From contig JAGALP010000004.1 in the NCBI GenBank assembly GCA_017625155.1, forward strand, positions 1 through 64,000: a stretch of DNA of 64,000 nucleotides, read 5' to 3'. The translations under genes and the position numbers were made by a program. The stretch is from Paludibacteraceae bacterium. GTDB lineage: Bacteria > Bacteroidota > Bacteroidia > Bacteroidales > Paludibacteraceae. The notes below the pieces were generated by a model. It was not told the origin of the DNA. It saw only the letters and a program-made list of their open reading frames with translations, and searched no databases. Below, piece by piece: positions 60,916-64,000 of this stretch. The first letter of the stretch is position 1. Each line of letters starts with the position of its first letter.

Positions 60916-62616
60916 ATGGACATAACTATCCTCCTTCAAGCTATCTTGCAACTCGTTGCAGGTATTGGTATTTTCTTGGTGGCATGCCAAATGATGTCTT
61001 CCAACTTGGAGACAGCCAGCAGTGCCCGCCTCAAAAGTCTGTTTTCTCGCATGTCCAACTCCCGCATGTTGGGCGTGGGTATTGGTACAGTAGCCACAGC
61101 TGCCATCCAGTCTTCAGGGGCCACAACCGTGATGGTCATCGGTTTCGTGAATGTTGGCATCATGTCTCTGGCACAAGCGGCTACTATCATTTATGGTGCA
61201 AACATCGGTACAACGATTACCGCACAAATCGTTGCTCTCGGTCTTAGTGGTGGTGGCGGTATCTCTACCACCGTTATTTTTGCTGCTTTCGCTGGTTTGG
61301 GTGCTTTTATCGAACTCTTCTCAAAGAAAGATACATGGAAGACCTGGGGCGGTATTATCACCGGCTTTGGTATGCTCTTCGTTGGTTTAAGTTTGATGAG
61401 TGGTTCCATGAAAGAGTTGTCTGGGTTGCAAGAAATCAAGGATTTCCTTGCTTCTGTTGAGCACCCTTTGATGCTCGTGCTCTTTGGTGCGATATTGACG
61501 GCTATTGTGCAGTCATCTTCTGTAGTGACCTCTATTGCGCTCACCATGGCTGTGACAGGCCTCATCTCGCTCAACCAAGGTATTTACCTCACCATGGGTT
61601 CGAATATCGGTTCGTGCGTGGTGGCTATCATAGCAGGTTTGACATCGGGTCTTAATGCGAAACGTACAGCCCTTATCCACTTGCTATTCAACTGCTTTGG
61701 TGTCTTCATCTTCCTCATTGCGGCATGGATCATGCACCTCGTTACTTCGGGCGCACTCAACTATGGCGTCATCTTTGAGACCATGTTCCCTGGCGCACCA
61801 CAATTGCAATTGGCGATGTTCCACACCATCTTCAACTGTATCACGGTATGTATTATTCTTCCATTGACGAATGCATTGGTTAATCTGGTTGTTAAGATTT
61901 TGCCCGAGAAGAATCGCGTGGACGAGGCATTGCAAGAGGGACAACCTCACTTCCACTTTGTGGACGAGCAAATGCTCCGTACTCCTGCTATTGCTGTCAA
62001 CCAAGTGAAATTGGAGATTGAGAATATGGCAGCTATCGCTATCCATAACTTCAATCTAGCAATGGATATCATCTCTACTGTGAACTTCGACAAGATGGAC
62101 GAGTTTAATGAGAATGAGAAGCAACTCAACTACCTCAATCGCAATCTTATCCCATATATTGTGCAATTGAACACGTTGCCTATTAGTGAGGAGGACAATC
62201 GCTATTTGGCGACTGCTATCCGCACGATTGGTGACTTGGAGCGAGTGGGGGATTATGCTGTGAACTTAACGGAGTATGCGGAGTTGTTGCAGAACTTCAA
62301 GGAGACATTCTCTAAAGATCTTCTTTTTGAGGTAGAGCAATTGCGTGAGACAATGGGTGCGCTTTATCAAGCGACAATGAAGACATATATGGACCACGAT
62401 TTCGATGCGTTGATTGAGGTAAATCGTTACGAAGATCAAGTGGACGAGATGGTGGCTCGTATAGAGAAGATTCACTTGCAACGCTTGATGGATGGTGTAT
62501 ATCCAGCCAGCGTAGGTCAGGTATATCAAGAGTTTGCTTCGGATACCGAGCGTATTGCCGACCACTTCTTGAACGTAGCCAAATCCATCCGCCAACTGCA
62601 TGTCGGCGAAGATTGA
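60916..62616 (+). CDS. Na+/phosphate cotransporter with PhoU-like C-terminal domain
   Basis: 566 aa from ATG 60916. Two Na/Pi-II repeats, each with the QSS motif: AAIQSSGATTVMVIGFVN (about 55-75) and AIVQSSSVVTSIALTM (about 197-212), within eight or more membrane helices up to about 345. The C-terminal part (about 360-560) is a helical PhoU-like domain (TIGDLERVGDYAVNLTE, DTERIADHFLNVAKSI). Takes up phosphate with sodium. It starts directly behind the rubrerythrin terminator, so expression may depend on read-through. Confidence 0.92.
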   Translation: MDITILLQAILQLVAGIGIFLVACQMMSSNLETASSARLKSLFSRMSNSRMLGVGIGTVATAAIQSSGATTVMVIGFVNVGIMSLAQAATIIYGANIGTTITAQIVALGLSGGGGISTTVIFAAFAGLGAFIELFSKKDTWKTWGGIITGFGMLFVGLSLMSGSMKELSGLQEIKDFLASVEHPLMLVLFGAILTAIVQSSSVVTSIALTMAVTGLISLNQGIYLTMGSNIGSCVVAIIAGLTSGLNAKRTALIHLLFNCFGVFIFLIAAWIMHLVTSGALNYGVIFETMFPGAPQLQLAMFHTIFNCITVCIILPLTNALVNLVVKILPEKNRVDEALQEGQPHFHFVDEQMLRTPAIAVNQVKLEIENMAAIAIHNFNLAMDIISTVNFDKMDEFNENEKQLNYLNRNLIPYIVQLNTLPISEEDNRYLATAIRTIGDLERVGDYAVNLTEYAELLQNFKETFSKDLLFEVEQLRETMGALYQATMKTYMDHDFDALIEVNRYEDQVDEMVARIEKIHLQRLMDGVYPASVGQVYQEFASDTERIADHFLNVAKSIRQLHVGED

Positions 62617-62624
62617 TAGTCGAT

Positions 62625-63209
62625 ATGTTCTTGATTCAGAATACATTAGTTAGTTTGGATGTCTTGGAGAAGGACTTTTGTTGCGATTTGGATAAATGTC
62701 GTGGTTGCTGCTGTATCGAAGGTGATGCTGGTGCACCACTGACCGATGAAGAAGAGGAGAAAATACGTGAGATACTACCTATACTGCTGCCCGACATGAC
62801 CAAAGAAGCACGTGCTGTAGTAGAAACACAAGGGTTATCGTACCTCGACCCTTCAGGCGAAAAAGTGACTTCTATCGTTAACGACAAAGACTGTGTCTTC
62901 GCCCGAACTGACCACAATGGGTGGTGCTACTGCCTGATAGAAAAAGCATACAACGCAGGCAAGATTGATTTCAAGAAACCTATCTCTTGTCATTTATATC
63001 CTATACGATTGAACAAAGTGGGCGATATGATCGGGGTGGAGTACCATCGTTGGGATATTTGCCATTGTGCCCGCCAACTGGGCAAGAAACTGCATCTGCC
63101 TATCTATCAGTTCCTTAAGGAACCACTTATCCGTCGTTTTGGACAAGAGTGGTATGATGAATTATGTCTAACTGCTGAAGAGTGGAAGAAACAATGCGCG
63201 CAGAAATAA
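62625..63209 (+). CDS. DUF3109-family Cys-rich protein
   Basis: 194 aa from ATG 62625. The N-terminal FCCDLDKCRGCCCIEGDAGAPL, middle CVF, WCYCLIEKAY, SCHLYPIR and WDICHCAR give about 11 Cys, consistent with the DUF3109 family (YkgJ-like zinc or iron-sulfur binding proteins of unknown role). 8 nt after the phosphate transporter and overlapping cinA by 16 nt, so cotranscribed with both. Confidence 0.87.
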   Translation: MFLIQNTLVSLDVLEKDFCCDLDKCRGCCCIEGDAGAPLTDEEEEKIREILPILLPDMTKEARAVVETQGLSYLDPSGEKVTSIVNDKDCVFARTDHNGWCYCLIEKAYNAGKIDFKKPISCHLYPIRLNKVGDMIGVEYHRWDICHCARQLGKKLHLPIYQFLKEPLIRRFGQEWYDELCLTAEEWKKQCAQK

Positions 63210-64000
63210 TTACCATTGGAGATGAACTTCTCATAGGTCAAGTGGTGGATACCAACTCGGCATGGATGGCAGAGCGACTCAATGAGTCGGGGATTGAACT
63301 CTACCAAATCACATCTGTGCACGATGACCGAGAACATATACTGAAGGCATTAGACGACGCCTTCTCTCGTGCTGATATTGTGCTGACTACGGGAGGACTG
63401 GGCCCTACGAAGGATGATATTACCAAGCACGTCATGTGCGAATATTTTGGCACTACACTGGTGGAAGATTCGCGCGTGCGTGAGCATATACACGAGTTGT
63501 ATAAGGAGCGACCTGATGTGCTCAATCGATTGACTGCGACCCAATGGCTTGTTCCCGAGAGTGCGAAGATTTTGACCAATAGAGTAGGTAGCGCACCGAT
63601 TATGGTGTTTGAGCAAACTGGCAAATTGCTTGTTGCTCTCCCAGGAGTTCCTCACGAAATGAAGATTGCCATGAGGGAGCAGGTGATGCCGTTTTTAGAG
63701 TTTAGAGAACGCTCGCAGAGCGAGCTACAGAACGGCGCAAGCGCCTACAGTTTAGAGGCGAGCGGTGAGATTATTCATCGCACAATGATGTTGTATGGCA
63801 TAGCGGAATCGACGTTGGCTATCCGTATTGAGGAATGGGAGAATGCTTTACCTACAACCATGCACTTGGCTTACTTGCCCAAGGACGGTATTATTCGCTT
63901 GCGATTGAGTAGTTATGGCGAAGCAACAAAAGAAGAAATAGAGCAGCAAATAGCCAATCTCAAGCCATTGATAGCAGGCAATCTGATAGCCACCGAAGAT
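63194..64000 (+). CDS. cinA: CinA-family nicotinamide-nucleotide amidohydrolase / molybdopterin-binding protein (5' part)
   Basis: 269 codons visible; the frame is open to the right edge. MRAEIITIGDELLIGQVVDTNSAWMAERLNESG, DIVLTTGGLGPTKDDIT and LLVALPGVPHEMKIAM are the molybdopterin-binding (COG1058) domain of CinA, a pyrophosphatase/deamidase in NAD recycling. Between PFL (168) and GEIIHRTMMLYGIAEST, where homologues have a few residues, 22 residues (EFRERSQSELQNG, ASAYSLEAS) are encoded by a hairpin element (63694-63764). The C-terminal amidase domain is outside the window. Confidence 0.93.
   Translation, partial: MRAEIITIGDELLIGQVVDTNSAWMAERLNESGIELYQITSVHDDREHILKALDDAFSRADIVLTTGGLGPTKDDITKHVMCEYFGTTLVEDSRVREHIHELYKERPDVLNRLTATQWLVPESAKILTNRVGSAPIMVFEQTGKLLVALPGVPHEMKIAMREQVMPFLEFRERSQSELQNGASAYSLEASGEIIHRTMMLYGIAESTLAIRIEEWENALPTTMHLAYLPKDGIIRLRLSSYGEATKEEIEQQIANLKPLIAGNLIATED
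63694..63764. repeat. Hairpin repeat element inserted in cinA
   Basis: TTTAGAG-TTTAGAG heptamers, stem GCTCGC-AGA-GCGAGC (63711-63725), TACAGAAC, stem GGCGC-AA-GCGCC (63734-63745), TACAGTTTAGAG. Same order and frame as the element in recQ. Confidence 0.87.

Noticed and set aside
1..64000. tRNA or rRNA genes, prophage, insertion sequences
   Set aside because: No cloverleaf with a T-loop, no rRNA segments, and no transposase, integrase or phage proteins were seen on either strand.

Overview
The window looks like a chromosomal segment of a Bacteroidales bacterium (phylum Bacteroidota), probably an uncultured gut- or rumen-type lineage. The reasons are: repeated TTG-N19/20-TAnnTTTG promoters with no Shine-Dalgarno motifs; many 'MKKI...' secreted or lipoprotein precursors; Omp28, DUF6029, DUF4837, DUF2851, DUF2723 and DUF3109 family genes; a BspA-type leucine-rich-repeat protein; and GH13 amylase lipoproteins. 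No rRNA, tRNA, prophage, insertion sequence or CRISPR array was seen. Species cannot be named from this sequence alone.

Layout. 1-5002: the end of a starch-binding-module protein, then a large repeat lipoprotein with an outer-membrane barrel. 5055-6547 (minus): trmN6 and a His-rich CcdA/ArsG-like permease. 6687-8894: an NtrY-like sensor kinase with a possibly leaderless GTG start. 9022-21356: five large secreted proteins, three of them paralogues built from about 110-residue units, all ending in a similar short C-terminal tail. 21474-27939 (minus): a thiol-redox/secretion operon of two Omp28 proteins, an Omp28-like lipoprotein, TlpA, a DUF6029 barrel and a small secreted protein, downstream of tex. 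30236-34947 (minus): DUF2851 and two GH13 lipoproteins. 35487-37655: the LRR protein. 38043-43584: gyrA, TPR protein, ruvX, def, mntP. 43858-47493: lplA converging on ABC-F and DUF4837. 47594-53452: an O-methyltransferase, then (minus) yidC, a barrel protein, a BASS transporter and folC. 53655-58122: DUF2723 membrane protein and a His-rich COG0523 GTPase. 58182-59966 (minus): recQ. 60328-64000: rubrerythrin, Na/Pi cotransporter, DUF3109 and the start of cinA.

The most unusual signal is not a gene. Short tandem microrepeats of period 7, 8 or 11 bp, often combined with small perfect hairpins, are scattered through the window. They occupy gaps between genes (def, mntP, gyrA, yidC and others). 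Several also lie in frame inside conserved genes (folC, recQ, cinA, the COG0523 GTPase, tex, ABC-F, DUF2851, DUF6029, trmN6). One element (GTTTAG-AACGC-stem-GCTAC...) occurs between genes and inside both recQ and cinA. In the last two it is read in the same frame and gives a shared LQNG..AYSL peptide in unrelated proteins. The second notable signal is the shared C-terminal tail (roughly [KR]xxxxGQLLIxRxGxxYxVxG) on eight secreted proteins.
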